A stretch of DNA of 64,000 nt from Rotaria sordida (GCA_905250125.1 CAJNOL010000216.1:124001-188000), one strand, 5' to 3'. Numbered from the stretch's first letter, positions 38,137-54,622 are shown. Notes: generated by a model not told the origin, from the letters alone. Program-made: numbers and translations.

Positions 38137-39518
38137 TTTAAAATTCTATTCCCTAAAACAGGAAGTAGGGAAATATTAACATACAAAGAATTTCCTTGTT
38201 TTTTGTTTCTCTTTCTGTCTATGACTCATGAAAAACAAGTGCTGTTCAGCCAATAGAAAATAAAAAGAGAGGACGCTGGAATAGATCGACAAAGATAAAT
38301 AAATATAAACATGGGAAAATTCTCTTTCACTTGTCATACGATTTGAAGGAATAATAGCTTACAAAAGATAATCGTATTTGCAGTCGTTTTCTTTTTTTTT
38401 TTCTTCCGTTTTTTTGTATTTTATTGTTTAATACCCGATACTATCGTTCTTTTAGAAAGAAAAATAATGTCCTTGAGGAACCTTATTGTCATATCAATAA
38501 TGATAAGAAAAAAAAAAATGCATCTGTGACGCGCTCAGTGATTCTATGTCTTATGATTTTAATCTACGAGTTTCGAATAACCTTCATTACATCTGACTAT
38601 TGATTTTCTTCTACGTAAAATGCGTACGTTTTTTCATAGAAACAATGAATTGATAATATTTATTGTTATTATTTTTTTCATGTTGAGATGAAGTGCTTAC
38701 CGTTTTTAAATGACGAAAAGAAATAACTGCAGCTGGTGTAGACAGTAGAATGCGTAAGACATCATGCTGTGATGATGGTTTTTTTAATATGTGGACTTGT
38801 TCCTTTTTTTTTGTGTCCTGCCACGCTAGCTGCTACTCAGAAGGAAGAAAAGATGACTCAAACTCGTCTTTTATCTAACTCGTATATTTATAATGAAGTA
38901 AAACTTTAAAAATATTGAATGAGAAAAATTTCACTATTAATCCCCTCTATATCGTCATCTCAATCGAAGAACATTTTACCTATACTATCGATGTATAAAT
39001 ACAATAATATTATTATAATATTTTTCGGTTTTTGCTCTTAATATTAGTAGTAAACATGAAAAACAAAGAAAGAAAAAAAGCTGGGCGATAAAAAAGAGAA
39101 CCCATTGAGTAATAAAAGAAAAAAGAAACGGCCCTGATATACGAATGGCGACATGATTTATAAAAATGAATGCATAACACAGCGACACATTGTAATTATC
39201 AACAAAGAATAAAAAAAAGTATATAGAATGCGCAATATAATGAAAAACATTAAAAAATTAGCGTTTTTTTTTTTAAAACAAAAAACAAGAAAAAAACAAC
39301 GTACCAATTTTCATTGAATATGTATGTTAGTTGTATGATCGTTCTTTAGATTTCACGATTGAATCTATTTGATTAAGCTCACTTTCATTGCGTTGGTTGA
39401 ACGTGATCCATTCATACTTGTCATAGACAATGTGTTTTAAATAAACATAACCTTTATATTCAATGTGATCTGCTTTTGTTTAGATTTTCTTTTTTTTTTG
39501 CCTTCATATTCTTAAATT
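38137..39518. other. Divergent intergenic region
   Basis: Promoter region shared between the minus-strand CREB3-like gene and the plus-strand GOT1 gene. AT-rich with A/T runs; no gene seen. Confidence 0.45.
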
Positions 39519-40099
39519 ATGGCCTTCTGGGATCTAAGTGATAGTCAACGTATGGGTGCTGGATTAATTGGTTTTGCATTTTTCTTTATTTTACTTGGTT
39601 TTGCTCTATTTTTTGATCGAGCTTTATTAGCACTTGGTAATATATTTCTTATCGTTGGTGTTATTCTTCTTTTGGTATGTAGTAGTTGTTTTGAAAATAG
39701 AAAAAAAAAACAAACATTCTTTTATTATTATTTTTTATCTTCACCTAGGGAATTGGTCGAGCACGAACATTTTTTGTACAACCAGATCGTTTAACTGGTT
39801 CAGCTTGTTTTTTTGCTGGTATTGCTTTACTTCTTCTTCGTTGGCCAATTGTTGGTGTTATACTTGAAATAATTGGATTTTATAAATTATTTGGTGGATT
39901 TTTTCCTGTGATTATATCAGTTCTTCGATCAATTCCTGGTTTTGGTTTGGTACTTTCTTTACCATATATTTCAACATTGATTAATAAATTAGAAGGTACT
40001 GATAATAAAAAACCAACAATAAAAAAATCTGTTGTAACAACAAATCCAGCTAGACCTGTTAATATTGGTCAAGAACTTGGTCAACGAAATATCAAATGA
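39519..40099 (+). CDS. GOLT1: Vesicle transport protein GOT1 (GOLT1)
   Basis: Two exons, 39519-39674 and 39749-40099, give 168 residues, a little longer than the usual 132-138. Got1 proteins are small four-span membrane proteins of the early Golgi that act in ER-Golgi transport and vesicle fusion. Visible landmarks: LSDSQRMGAGLIGFAFFFIL, FFDRALLALGNIFLIVGV, GIGRARTFFVQPDRLTG, LLLRWPIVGVILEIIGFY, KLFGGFFPVIISVLRSIPG and the closing LPYISTLINKLEG. The Lys/Thr-rich extension of about 30 residues after that accounts for the extra length. AATAAA lies at about 40183. Confidence 0.95.
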
Positions 40100-42596
40100 A
40101 ATTTTTATTGTAAACTTTTTATTGTTATATATTTTTGTCGAAAGGATATTTTATGAAAAACAGATATTATAGTCTAGAAGAAAATAAATTTGAAAAGAAC
40201 TTCTTTATTCAATGGATCATTTGAAAAAAAAAAGGAAATTATTTGTATAGGAAGCAATTTAGAACAATTACTATTATGATTTTCTTTTAGTCAAAATAAA
40301 ATATTTTTGTTGAAAAGATGAAATCAAAAAAAAAAAAAGAACTAAAGCCATTGACACATTAGAAGACATGGGGTCTACTATTCTGTCTTATCGTTCATAA
40401 GTTAAAAGGGAATCTTCTATTATATCCCTAAAACAAGTCATATTTTTTGGCAGTCTCACCAACAAACCTTAGTTTCATTTGATTTTTGTCCAATACATCT
40501 TTAGTAAATGAGTTTGTCTCATTTATTTCGCATGTGTAGAATAAGAATGAAACAGATATTATCCCGTGAAAAAAGGGAGACCATCGTTGGTAAGAAGTGT
40601 TCCTAGAACAATACAGACAATGTAGCCTAACATCTTAATACGATATCCAATAGCGTTCTTTTTTCTCAAAGCTAAGACTTATTAATGACAACATTTTACC
40701 TTCTCAATAACTAAATAAATGTAAAAAAAGAAAATTAATTTTTTTTTCTAATCAAAGTCATTTAATTCAGTTGCTTATGTGGATATTTGATTAGTATAGA
40801 TGAAATTCATTTACAGTGAATTCTGCGACTAGCATAGTTATTAGTCTCAAGCTAACTTCAATGAATATGATTCTCTTACAAAGAAACCATTTATAGAAAA
40901 TCAGCAGTTGAATACACATTCTGTATTGTCTTTTGTGTCTGTTTCGAAAAATGCTTTTGAATCTTGTCGAGAAAAGAAATATGTTCTTAAACTCGAAAGA
41001 AGTACTCACATATCAAACCTCGATGTATATTCATGAAGTTATGTTTTCTCCAATCATGAAAGACTGTTTTGTGTTAAAAACATTTCTAATTTTTTAGAAG
41101 AAAGTCAAAGATGAAGAGATCTTTTAATTAATACACAACGACATTTTACCTGATCTGTTACTATTGTACAAAGATCTTTTCGTGTGTTACACGTGCGAAT
41201 GTGCACTTCGTTCATTAGATTCTATGACCATGGGAGCGTATTTTTCGTGTATAGAATCTAAAGAATGTTTCCAGAGTAAACTTCAAAGGAGTACTAAAAT
41301 GGCTTCACGATATGTTTTTAATAAAGAAATGCAATCTTTAATAGACAGTTGTTTCTCATTAGCTGCTTCTCAAGATTTTACTCACTTGGATCAGACACTT
41401 CGTTATGAGGATGGAAGCAAAATATTGTTCGTACTGAATTTATATATTATTATGGACTTAAATACTAAAAGAGTCAATAAACTCCGGAAACTATTTCAAA
41501 AATATCGATTTTTTTCTAGGAGAGTCTTCTAATATGTTTGTTTTTTGCGTCATTTATTCAAGGAGGATCTTTGAATGTGTCGAGGACTTTAATTTTTGAC
41601 ATGTTGTTGCTTTAGTCTGAACAAAAAAAATATGTTGTATCATAAAATAGATTTCATGGAAGTAAATGAATGATGATATTCATATTGAAATTGATTCAGT
41701 TATAGTCTTCATACAAAAATCATTAGTACATAAATGACAAGAAAAATTATTTTTTAGATGATATACTGTGTCGTATATTCAATTTAGATATGTATTATTT
41801 AAAAGATAACATTGACATTTATATATTCCACTACTAAATATTGTATTATCTATCATAATAGTACGTGATTTATTACATGAAAAATAAGTGAATGTGATCC
41901 GTAAGCAAGAATTCGTCCAAAAAAAAGTAATTTAATAAAAACTGATCTTATCATGCAACATTTAATGATTAATATCAAGTATTATTATTCTTCTTCGAAA
42001 TAAACTTGATGGATAAATGTTAGTTCTAATCATTATTGCTTGGATATATATGCAAGACATTATACAAATGGAAAAATAACTAACTTTTCTTCTGTATTGG
42101 ATTTATTTTTCGATGCCTTTTTGTGACTACGCAACAAGATTTAACTATGAAAAGCATGAAAATAGCAATAAGACCAAGCACAATTTCATCACAAATATTG
42201 TATCATCATTATGAAGGAAATCTAAAGTTTAAAAAAAAAACACAAGTTGACTTCCTGTAATTCAAATTTTTACATTTGAAGTATCATAATAGTATTTTTT
42301 TCTCATTTCTTTGTAACTACAACTTTCACTTGTTAAACATAATCAATAATCATCTCATTTATTATAGATGGATTTTGAATCAATCTACTAAGATATTGTT
42401 AGATTTTTGTTATGTTTTTTACCTATCATGATGACGCGAATATTTGTGATGAAGTTTAGTCCCGTGAATGAGTATATCTTATCTTCGTTGTTTTTTTCTT
42501 TTTGAAGATCGTTATAAGATGACGTAATAGAACATATATATATATACATTCAAGTTTTGTCACTATTAGAACTTTGAGGGCAGTAAGAAAAACAAT
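40100..42596. other. Intergenic, no confident gene
   Basis: About 2.5 kb of AT-rich DNA. A plus-strand open frame of 122 residues at 41164-41532 has balanced composition but no family likeness and no clear gene context. A TA run at 42534-42546 lies just before the next gene. No RNA gene seen. Confidence 0.4.
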
Positions 42597-44018
42597 ATGG
42601 AAGATCAAAATAATGTCAAAAAACCATTATTACCACCAACTCTACCTCGTTGGTGGCGTGTATTACTACCTCTAAGTCTTATTGTAATAATATCTACTAT
42701 TGATAAGATAGTTCTAAATGATTTTATCGAGTATCGTTATACGATTTATTATGGATTAAATTCTTCATCCACACAAAATAATCATGAATTATGTTTAAAT
42801 GCTAGTCGAAGATCACATTATTCTACAGCTTCAATATTATTAACAACAACAACACCAAAATATCCTGTATCAACTACACTATCACCAAATGAACAAATTC
42901 AAGCATCAAATGCACATTTAAATGTTCTTCTATCTCTTGCTGCAACTGTACCTTCTATTTTAATATCGATTCTTCTTGGTGCTAATTGTGATCGAATTGG
43001 ACGAAAATCTTTAGTTGCTTTACCATTTATTGGTAAAAGTATACGTTATTTTATTTTAATATTTGTTGCTTATTACGATCTATCGAATATATGGATTATT
43101 CTATCAGTTATATTTGATGGTATATTTGGAACAGCAGCTTTAAGTATTTTAAGTTCATTTGCTTATGTAACTGATTGTACAAATGAAAAAAAACGTACAT
43201 CAAGTATTACAGTTACAGAGGTTTCTCTTGTTGGTAGTCGACTTTTACCATTACTTCTAGTGGGAATATATTTACAACATCCAAGATATGTTCAATTAAT
43301 GATATTTACATTACTATTAAGTGTAAGTGGGTTTATTTTTTGTATTTTTTTCCAACCGGAATCAAAATTAAATGTTCAACATTTAAATATGTTTCAACAA
43401 TTAAAACAATGTGAATTTCAAACAATAGCAAAAAGTTTTCGAGTATTTTCTGTTAAACGTAAAGAACATAAACAAAGATCATTATTAATGTTAGTTAGTA
43501 TACATCTACTTTCAATTATTATGCTATTGGGAAATATGTCTATAAATTTTCTTTATTTATATGGTGCACCATTTTGTTTTGATTCATTTGGTGTAAGTTT
43601 AAATAATTCAGTACAAATAGTTACTACTGTTTTATTAACTATACCATTTACATTATTTATTGCTAAACGTACTGATCATTTATTATTACCAATGCTTGGT
43701 TGTTTAGCTTACATAACACAATTAATTTTATTTGGAATAGCTCCAAAAAATTGGATACTTCATTTAGCTGCCGGTATTGGTGGTATATTGTATGTATTAA
43801 TACCAATAATACGTTCACGTATTACAAAATTAGTTGAACCTGATGAATATGCTGTAGTCTTTATACTTGCTAGTGTAGTTGAATCAGGTGGTTATTATGC
43901 AATTAGTGCACTAACAAATGAAATTTATCAATTATCATTATCATTTTATCCGGGTCTTGTTTTTTTTTGTCTTGCAATAGTTGGTGTTATAACAATTATT
44001 TTGATGTCGTATGTATAG
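42597..44018 (+). CDS. MFS transporter, SLC46-like
   Basis: Intronless, 473 residues, with about 12 hydrophobic segments. The order is that of the SLC46 family (proton-coupled folate transporter, thymic stromal and lysosomal relatives): a first membrane helix, a long glycosylatable loop with N-x-[ST] sites (LNSSST, LNASRR), then VPSILISILLGANCDRIGRK, which carries the MFS motif A. Next come FDGIFGTAALSILSSFAYV with a following basic TNEKKRTSS loop, a central cytosolic loop near residues 260-300, and six more helices. Substrate cannot be deduced. Lack of introns contrasts with most neighbours. AATAAA lies about 27 bases after the stop. Confidence 0.85.
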   Translation: MEDQNNVKKPLLPPTLPRWWRVLLPLSLIVIISTIDKIVLNDFIEYRYTIYYGLNSSSTQNNHELCLNASRRSHYSTASILLTTTTPKYPVSTTLSPNEQIQASNAHLNVLLSLAATVPSILISILLGANCDRIGRKSLVALPFIGKSIRYFILIFVAYYDLSNIWIILSVIFDGIFGTAALSILSSFAYVTDCTNEKKRTSSITVTEVSLVGSRLLPLLLVGIYLQHPRYVQLMIFTLLLSVSGFIFCIFFQPESKLNVQHLNMFQQLKQCEFQTIAKSFRVFSVKRKEHKQRSLLMLVSIHLLSIIMLLGNMSINFLYLYGAPFCFDSFGVSLNNSVQIVTTVLLTIPFTLFIAKRTDHLLLPMLGCLAYITQLILFGIAPKNWILHLAAGIGGILYVLIPIIRSRITKLVEPDEYAVVFILASVVESGGYYAISALTNEIYQLSLSFYPGLVFFCLAIVGVITIILMSYV

Positions 44019-47000
44019 AGAAGTTTTATTGATAGAAAAAAAAAAATAAACAATACATTGATTTATTTTTCTTTAATTTTAGAATTTTGTACATTTTGGA
44101 ATATCGACCAGCAGAAACGGAGAAGACTTTAAGTCTAAACGAATAGGTTATTTGAAAGATTTCATTTGTTTTTTTTTTTTTTTTGTAACTGTGAATAAAT
44201 GAAAACAAAAATTGTGAATTGTCATGTTGTCGCAGTATATGACATGAGAAAAAAAGTGAATGACAGGAATTTTAATATCTATTAATGATCCTTATCATAG
44301 ATTGTGATAAATAAGAATGTTTGTCATAGTGATGAAACTACTTTTCTCTTTATAGAATTCAATTCTTCATACAATAATATTAAAAGATTTGTTTATTTAT
44401 TTTATATTCATGATTAATTAAACCTTAATTACAAAATTAAAAAATTCAAAGAATTGAATCAGAAGTTTAAAATTATAGACTTACATTTGAAAAAGTTAAA
44501 AACATCGAAGATATATATTAATTCTACAGTAAAGTAATGTATTTCAATCAATTGATTCGTTTGTAACTTGTAGACTTTTAATTTTTCATTGCTGAATCGG
44601 TCACTTTATTGATTATGATATCAAATGGCATTAACTGTATAATACATAATCGAATTTATGTATCTTTTGATTCATAATAAAAAAAAAAATTCTGATTTTT
44701 TTTTTTTGAAGTTAATAAACGAAAATAAGATTTGTGAAGTTTAAATATTTTTGCATAGATTTTTCTTTGAAAATAATAATAAGTTTTCTATAAAACATTT
44801 TAAATGAAAACTAAATATGCATGCATCAAGAATAAAAAGAAAGAAAACATTCATCCATCAATGTCTAATTTTTATACAAGTAGTCCACATGGAGCATTGT
44901 CATCGGAAGACGGAAAGACTACAGAGACTTTTACGATCATCTCCTATGAAAATTCATTGCTAATCATTATAAATTATACATTTTTTTAAAATACTTTTAT
45001 TTATTTTACAAACATTTATTATTTGTTTTCTATAAATATTCAATTCGAAATTATAAGAATTCTTAAAATTTTTTATTGAAAATATCTTTTGTAATATAAT
45101 CTAAATGAATTCTTAATACAAATTATTTTTACTTTCTTGGTTATAAAATTTCTATTAGTCAGTTGATGAATAATTTCATAAAAAAAAAAGAGTCAAGTTT
45201 CAATTAGAAAATAAATCATGCATAAAGAATTTAAATGATTATTATTCAACACATCATTGAGTGTTACTTGGAATGACATGATAGAAAGTTTATAAAGCAA
45301 AAATTTCTTCCGTATTTCTTTTATTATTTGCATATTGTTAACAGCTGAAGCGTTTTTTTTTTCTTATTCTTTTACTTCTATTGATGACCATAGCAATGTT
45401 TGAGAACTTCCTGCTTTTCTTTAGCACATCGTTTTCTTTTTTCTTTTTTCTTTTTTTTTTTTTTTTATTTTATTTTATTCATCGATTGTTGTTGTTTTTG
45501 TCTGTTAAAAAGAAAGGCATGTTCTATATGAGAGATCTTTTTTTTTTCTCGCCGTTCTTCATATAGAATAATAATGTTATATCTTATTTCCATTAGAGTG
45601 AGTCTTATTTCAATCAATAGAAAGACGAAAACAACGAAGATGTCTTTTTTTTTTTATCTTACTTGTCAATATGATTGAATTCTTTCGTCGAGAGCTTTTT
45701 TTTTTTAGAGATAAATATCTGTCATCATCAATGTCAGATATAACTATATCTAGTCTACCATTGGTATATTCTTCATTTATAAATAATTTTTTTTATTCAT
45801 ATTAAGGTAAATAATTATTAATGATATTTAAGAAACTTTTCTTTTTTTTTTTTTTTTTTTTTTACTTGTATTCAATTTTATACTTGTGTGAAAATTCTAG
45901 TAGATAGAAAAAGATGTTGTGCTTCATGAAGCAAGAAAATTATTTAGTCAAACTGTTCCTAGCTATGATGATAGAGGTATCTCGTATAAGCGTCTTATGA
46001 GAGTTCTCTTATGGAATAAATAACAAAAAAAAAAACGACAAAGAATAAAAAAAAAAGGCGTCGATCTATTTGTAGCTCACATCTTTTTCCTTTGCATTCA
46101 AGTATGGATGCATAAGCAAGCGTCGATATATATGTGTATGTGTGTTGACATCAGACGTAATTGCTTTAGCCTGTATGTTTGTTACGAACGAAAGCACACA
46201 TCATCACCATCATCATCACCATCATTCGGCTTCTTTTATCTCTTTAATTTATCCTTCCACTAGCTATTGCCTCAAGCAGATTTTGGCAAAAAAACAAAAT
46301 TTTCTATCATTATCTTTCTATCTTAGATTTCTAACATCGCACATTTTCAAAGCATCGTAATGCCATTGTGCTTTTATATTATCATTGATCCGCTATTTCC
46401 GATCAAAATGTGTAAACATTATTGATTGTTTTGATGATGCAAGTGCTATGGTTGATCAACACACTTGAAAACGAATAAGCATAGGCTTATGTCTCAGATA
46501 ATCAACTTTTGTTGTTATATTCAGTAGACGTCCTAACTTGAAAATATTTTTAGCAATATATATATATATATATATGAACGAGAGAAAAGAGAATCGTCAG
46601 AAATTTTTCTATGTCAAGCAGAACGAGCGTTTGCAAGCTTACTGCTATTCTGTCGCGCTCAATTATGTGCAGCACAATGTGCAGATGTATAAATAGTAGA
46701 GAGAGGAAAAAAAGAAGAAAAGAGAAAAAAACTGAGAGAACCCGTTTCTATCGCATAACACTAATTATTAATGTGGGAGACAGACAGTAGAATCGGAACA
46801 ACGACTACGGAGAAGAAAATCAAAGAAGTAGACGAAGAAGAAGAAAATATAATAGATTTTTAGCAAGCGAAGGAACAAGAAAAATCTCGTTGAATGCAAG
46901 TAACAGAATAGTAGTATTGATGGTCTCGTCTATCGCATTTGTGGACTACTTAGGCGATCAACTTCGGTGTGTATCAGAAAGATGAGGAAAAAAGAAAGAA

Positions 47001-47860
47001 AGCAAACATATGGAAAAGAAAGGCTATTGCATTCTGTATCCGTTATGGCAGCATCCCAGATCATTATCAATTCTGATCTGATATAGACAACGATAGAAGA
47101 AATCTCTTTCTCTATATGTGTTCGGCGCGTACGTCCTCATTGTTCATACGCAATTTGTACCTACGCATTTTTTTCTCGTCTGTTTCTTGCTTTCTCTCTC
47201 TCTCCCTCTCTCCTTCTCTCTATCTCTTTACATCTATGCGTCGTTGTCGGAGACGTATCGCATCCTATTGTGTCTATTTTCCATATACAACGCAACTATC
47301 ATAGAAAATTTTTCTCTTTTTTCTACTATTGCGTCGAGTTCGATGTATTAATATCAATGTATAGAGATCAACTTGTTGTCTTCCAAGAAAATGAATGGTT
47401 ATGAGTGTATCTACAAACAATGCTATATATAAAGGTATAGAAAAAAAATAAAGATATTTACTAGAATGTTAGAGAACTCGTACAATTGTATAAAAATGAC
47501 ACATACTCGATCATTCTTTTCTCATCGACTTGTTCTATTTCTCTTTCTATTTGATGACATCTAAAAAAAAAATCATTTGTTTATGATAGTACCATCGATA
47601 TATGTCAACCTTCGACTACATATCTGTCTCATTAGAAAGATCAAACGAGATGGAAAAGAAAAAACGAGAAAGAAAAATGCAACTATGTACTATAAGATGA
47701 TTTTCATCTATCACCTTATTCGGAGTCGATATATAACAATACTTTCTCGTTTTTTTGTAATCTAACTAATGCATGAGATCAGTTGTCAAAACATTCTTTG
47801 GTCTTTCTTCATTCCTTATTTTGTTATATTAGTTCTAGTAACATTACACATAAGCCACAA
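44019..47860. other. Long intergenic/upstream region, low complexity
   Basis: About 3.8 kb before the calcineurin A start. It contains many T-runs (for example 45448-45467 and 45843-45863), a CAT/CAC tract at 46201-46225, a TA run at 46558-46576, GA/AAG-rich sequence at 46700-46850 and a CT tract at 47193-47225. Open frames here read these repeats. The right part probably holds the calcineurin promoter and 5' UTR. Confidence 0.45.
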
Positions 47861-51102
<3,242 letters not shown>

Positions 51103-52195
51103 TACGTTGTGTGTTTTTGTGTGTGTTTTTGCTTTTCTTTTCTTTTTCTTTTTCTTTTTTTATTTGTTTGTTTCGCTGTTGTTCGTTCTTTCTTTTGTAT
51201 ATAAGAAACATGTTTAAATCCAAAGATATTTAATGATTAGAAGACAGACATAAACAGCTGTTTTAAAAAAAAACTGATCGACACTTGTGTTCATCTAATA
51301 TTTGATCTCATTGATCATTAACCTTTAAAAGATCAGTTGCTCGTATAAACATAGAGATCGATTTGTGATAATAATCATTGACATTTTCTTTTATTCACAT
51401 GTTTACTGTAAAAAAAAACCGAATGTCATCTATGGTTTAATGTAGCAACAAAGAAAAAAAAATTTATGAGTTTATAAATAGATATATTGATAACAAAATA
51501 ATATTATTTAGAAGAAAATAATACGCAGATGAGAAGAATAATTTAGTGTCATTGAAAGCGACAAAAAAAAGTATAATGATGATGATGATAAATGGTTGAT
51601 ATATTTTTGTTTTTCTTGACGTACGTAAATATGTGTGAAAAACAGTAAATATTTTTTTGTTTTTTCTGTTTTGTATAAGAAACAATAAGTCTTTGAAAGG
51701 ATTTATACGTTACTCTATTATTATGAATATAATGCATTTCCAGAAAACCAAATGAATATTTACTTGATTCTCTCTTTCAAAATTATCTTTTATTGAAAAT
51801 AAAAAAAGATTATCTTATATTTTTTTAGTTTTCTGTTTGTCTTTCTTTTAATATAGATCTATGTTTTGCTTTATATTTTTTATTTTAAAAGATAAGTAAT
51901 AAGTTATTCTATTTCTGTAACCACATTCTTTAATGACATTTTTTTCTTTGAAAAAAAACGAACATCTTCATCATTAATAACCTCATGTTGTTTCCTTTTT
52001 GCTTAATAAAATTTGTAGCGTAAGACGTATTTCGTAAAAAATTAGATTAATAGAATAGAGAAAAATATTTCTAATGAAATAAAAAAAAAAATGTCTATCC
52101 TTCTAATCTTACTTCGTTTTATTCATTTACAAATATTTCATTATAAATTCTCGTTCGGCACATCAAAAAAAAAAAAATAGAAAACGAATATTCAT
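51103..52195. other. Convergent 3' spacer
   Basis: Between the calcineurin long-form stop and the 3' end of the minus-strand ankyrin gene. It contains GT- and CTTTT-rich stretches and a candidate AATAAA near 51797. No gene seen. Confidence 0.45.
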
Positions 52196-53011
52196 TTAGT
52201 AATTCATTTTTTTTTTTGCTTTTATCTGTGCATTTTCCACATCATCAATTAATTTAACAATTTTTTCATAGTATCTTTCTTTAGCTAATTGTCTTCCATT
52301 TCGTTTAAAACTAACATGAACATTTATATATTTATAACCATGATCGACAAGCCATTTTAATCTTTTATAATTTCCATTATTAATTAAACGTACAATATAT
52401 AAATCAAGTTCAGTTTTAGCTTTTATACGATTTGTTAACACACAATATTCTCTTAAAGTTAATTTTTTATAATCAGGATGTTTAGCTGATAAATCAACGT
52501 TTTTATCCAGTAATAAACGTATTAAACCATTATTTGATTGATAATGTAATGCAGTAACAAGTGCATTATCATATTGACCTTTTATACTTGGATCAGCATG
52601 ACGAAATAATAAAAATTTTGCTGCTTCATTTTGATTATATGTTATAGCTGTTAATAAAGGTGTTGTTGTGTAGTTTTCATTATTTAGCTGTTGTATATTA
52701 ATATCAATTTTCCAATGTGTCAAAAAGTAATCTAATAAACGTACTGAACCCATTTGTGCAGCATAAAATAGACCATCTTTAGCTAAATTACGTTGTCTTG
52801 TTTCATTACGTAGATATCGTATAAATTTATCACAACGACGAATATCATTTAATTGTAGTATACGAAAAAATCGTTGTTTTAATGATGGAAGTTTCAATCG
52901 ATGACGAATAAGATCAGCTAACTGATTATGTTTTAATTCATATGCATATTCATAAGCATTGAAAGTCTTTTGAATTAATTGAGTAGTGGATGTCGAAGTT
53001 ACTGGTACCAT
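52196..53011 (-). CDS. Ankyrin-repeat protein
   Basis: Intronless, 271 residues. Ankyrin-type helical pairs are readable: KDGLFYAAQMGSVRLLDYFL, TTPLLTAITYNQNEAAKFLL (then FRHADPSIKG) and ALVTALHYQSNNGLIRLLLD (then KNVDLSAKH). A helical, strongly basic end follows (LKWLVDHGYKYINVH, AQIKAKKKM). No catalytic or membrane part is seen, so it is probably a protein-binding scaffold. An in-frame open stretch runs about 55 bases upstream of the ATG, but no acceptor AG fits the phase of the upstream exon at 54.4-54.6 kb, so I treat this as a separate gene starting at 53011. Confidence 0.75.
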   Translation of the reverse strand: MVPVTSTSTTQLIQKTFNAYEYAYELKHNQLADLIRHRLKLPSLKQRFFRILQLNDIRRCDKFIRYLRNETRQRNLAKDGLFYAAQMGSVRLLDYFLTHWKIDINIQQLNNENYTTTPLLTAITYNQNEAAKFLLFRHADPSIKGQYDNALVTALHYQSNNGLIRLLLDKNVDLSAKHPDYKKLTLREYCVLTNRIKAKTELDLYIVRLINNGNYKRLKWLVDHGYKYINVHVSFKRNGRQLAKERYYEKIVKLIDDVENAQIKAKKKMNY

Positions 53012-54358
53012 GATCCAAAAAAAAATAAATGAATTATTAGATTTGGTTTTTGTTACATTTTAAAAAATGTGTCTATACTATTTTCAATTGAAATATTAGA
53101 CTTTTTTTGGCGAGACTCATAGTAATAATAGATTTATGTTCATCATCGACTGAAATTTCAACCGAAACGGATCAAATTTCTAACTATATGGGTTCTATTC
53201 TATATCAGATGTACTTCGAAAACATGCATTAATTTCAAATGAGAAAAATCTAATTATAAGTTTTTTTTTGTTCATTAATTTATTGTCAGATATGATTTTC
53301 TTTAAAATATTCATCGGTCTAATGATGTTTTCCTTGTTTATTTTTTAAGTCCAACTATTTGTGACTAGTTTATATAATTATGTTAATCTAGAATTTACCA
53401 AATACATTCGGATAGATTTATTAGTACTACGATTCAAGAAAATATGTAAAAATAATTATTTCTATTATTTTCTGTAATATAAAATGGATTTAATTTACTG
53501 CACTATCACTCTCTTTCATAAAAACAACAATATTTCATACAGCAATTACGGAATATACTTTATCGATACTTTTCTCTTAAATATATATATAGATAGAAAC
53601 TTGTTGTTAGTAACCGCTAAAAAGTGTCATTGATAGATTAATTGATTGTCATAGTTTCATATATTAAACCAAATCAAAGTAGTAACAATTTTCTTTCAGC
53701 TGATACAAATAGTAAATGTCAATTGTTTCATGCTTTTTTTTTTGACTTTGTCAATTAAGGATATCCTCCGTCTCTTGTTTGACTACTTTTGATTCTCGAA
53801 GAAATCAGATTGAAATTTTTATCACAGATAGAGCACCTTGAATAAGGAGACATGTGCTCGAATAGAAAAAAAAAACTTCAAGAGTTTACATCCAGAGGAT
53901 ACGTCTAAGTATCTGTGATAAAAACTTCAGTCTGATCGAATAAAGTTAGAGGGAGATTGTGAGCAGACAAAATTGAGAACACTGATATTTTGCGTTATAC
54001 TAAGTAAAAGAATAGAATTTCAATACGATCACTATGGAAAAAGAAGAATTACTTAAATTTAGTAATTCTGTAATAGTGAGCGGTTTAGACTCGAATGATG
54101 TCTCGAATTGCACATGACCCTTAAGGCTATGACATCTTATGTCAAGCTCAAAATTGAGCTTTTGGTAAAATTAGAGATAGGATGAAGTACGTCTAGTTAC
54201 TTTTTTTGTTTTAAAATAATATTCCATTGTCGTGTATATTCTATTAAATATCAAAAAGACAAACAATAGAAATGTCCTGATTTTAAGTGTACTAATGAAT
54301 TATCTTTCTATGATTTTGTTTGATTAATTTGTAAAACTAACTAATATATTCTACTTAC
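53012..54358. other. Spacer or intron with inverted-repeat element
   Basis: Lies between the ankyrin gene and the orphan exon. It holds the inverted repeat at 53802-53938 and an isolated related fragment near 53145-53185 (gactgaaatttcaacc). No coding exon was found on either strand. Confidence 0.45.
53802..53938. repeat. Inverted-repeat element with TGAAATTT/ATCAGA arms
   Basis: The left arm aaatcagattgaaatttttatcacagata pairs with the right arm tatctgtgataaaaacttcagtctgat. The right flank (cgaataaagttagaggg) matches the flank of the inverted repeat at 27286-27460 (cggacaaagttataggggc), so both belong to one dispersed family. Confidence 0.65.
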
Positions 54359-54622
54359 TGAATATGATTTATTCAATGGTATTTCCATTTCAAGTAAAAC
54401 TTTAAGAAATGGTTCATCATTATGTTCAATAGCATAAAAAATTAATGGTTTACTTGGTCCATCATTTAATTCATATTGAATAATATCAAATTTTGCTACT
54501 ATATTTTCAAAACGTCGAATATGACCACCTTCAACTAATCGTATACAATCAACATATTGTGCTTCATCATTTTTATTACTATTATCAGTAACGGATTTTT
54601 CATGTTCTATTGTATCATCCAT
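54359..54622 (-). CDS. First exon of an ankyrin-like gene, rest not found
   Basis: Eighty-eight codons from MDDTIEHEKSVTD, ending NKSYS at a consensus GTAAGT donor, phase 0. The part CIRLVEGGHIRRFENIV, FDIIQYELNDG and LIFYAIEHNDEPFLKVLL reads as one to two ankyrin repeats, so a protein gene is likely. No downstream exon in phase 0 was found before the next gene; the only AG close to the following ankyrin frame is out of phase. The gene may be broken by the inverted-repeat insertion, use a small exon I missed, or be a pseudogene. Confidence 0.5.

Noticed and set aside
41164..41532. Plus-strand open frame of 122 residues
   Set aside because: No family likeness, no splice context and no poly(A) signal tied to it; could be chance or a decayed gene.
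46142..46360. Open frame with a nine-histidine run
   Set aside because: The run is a CAT/CAC microsatellite; the rest is not protein-like.
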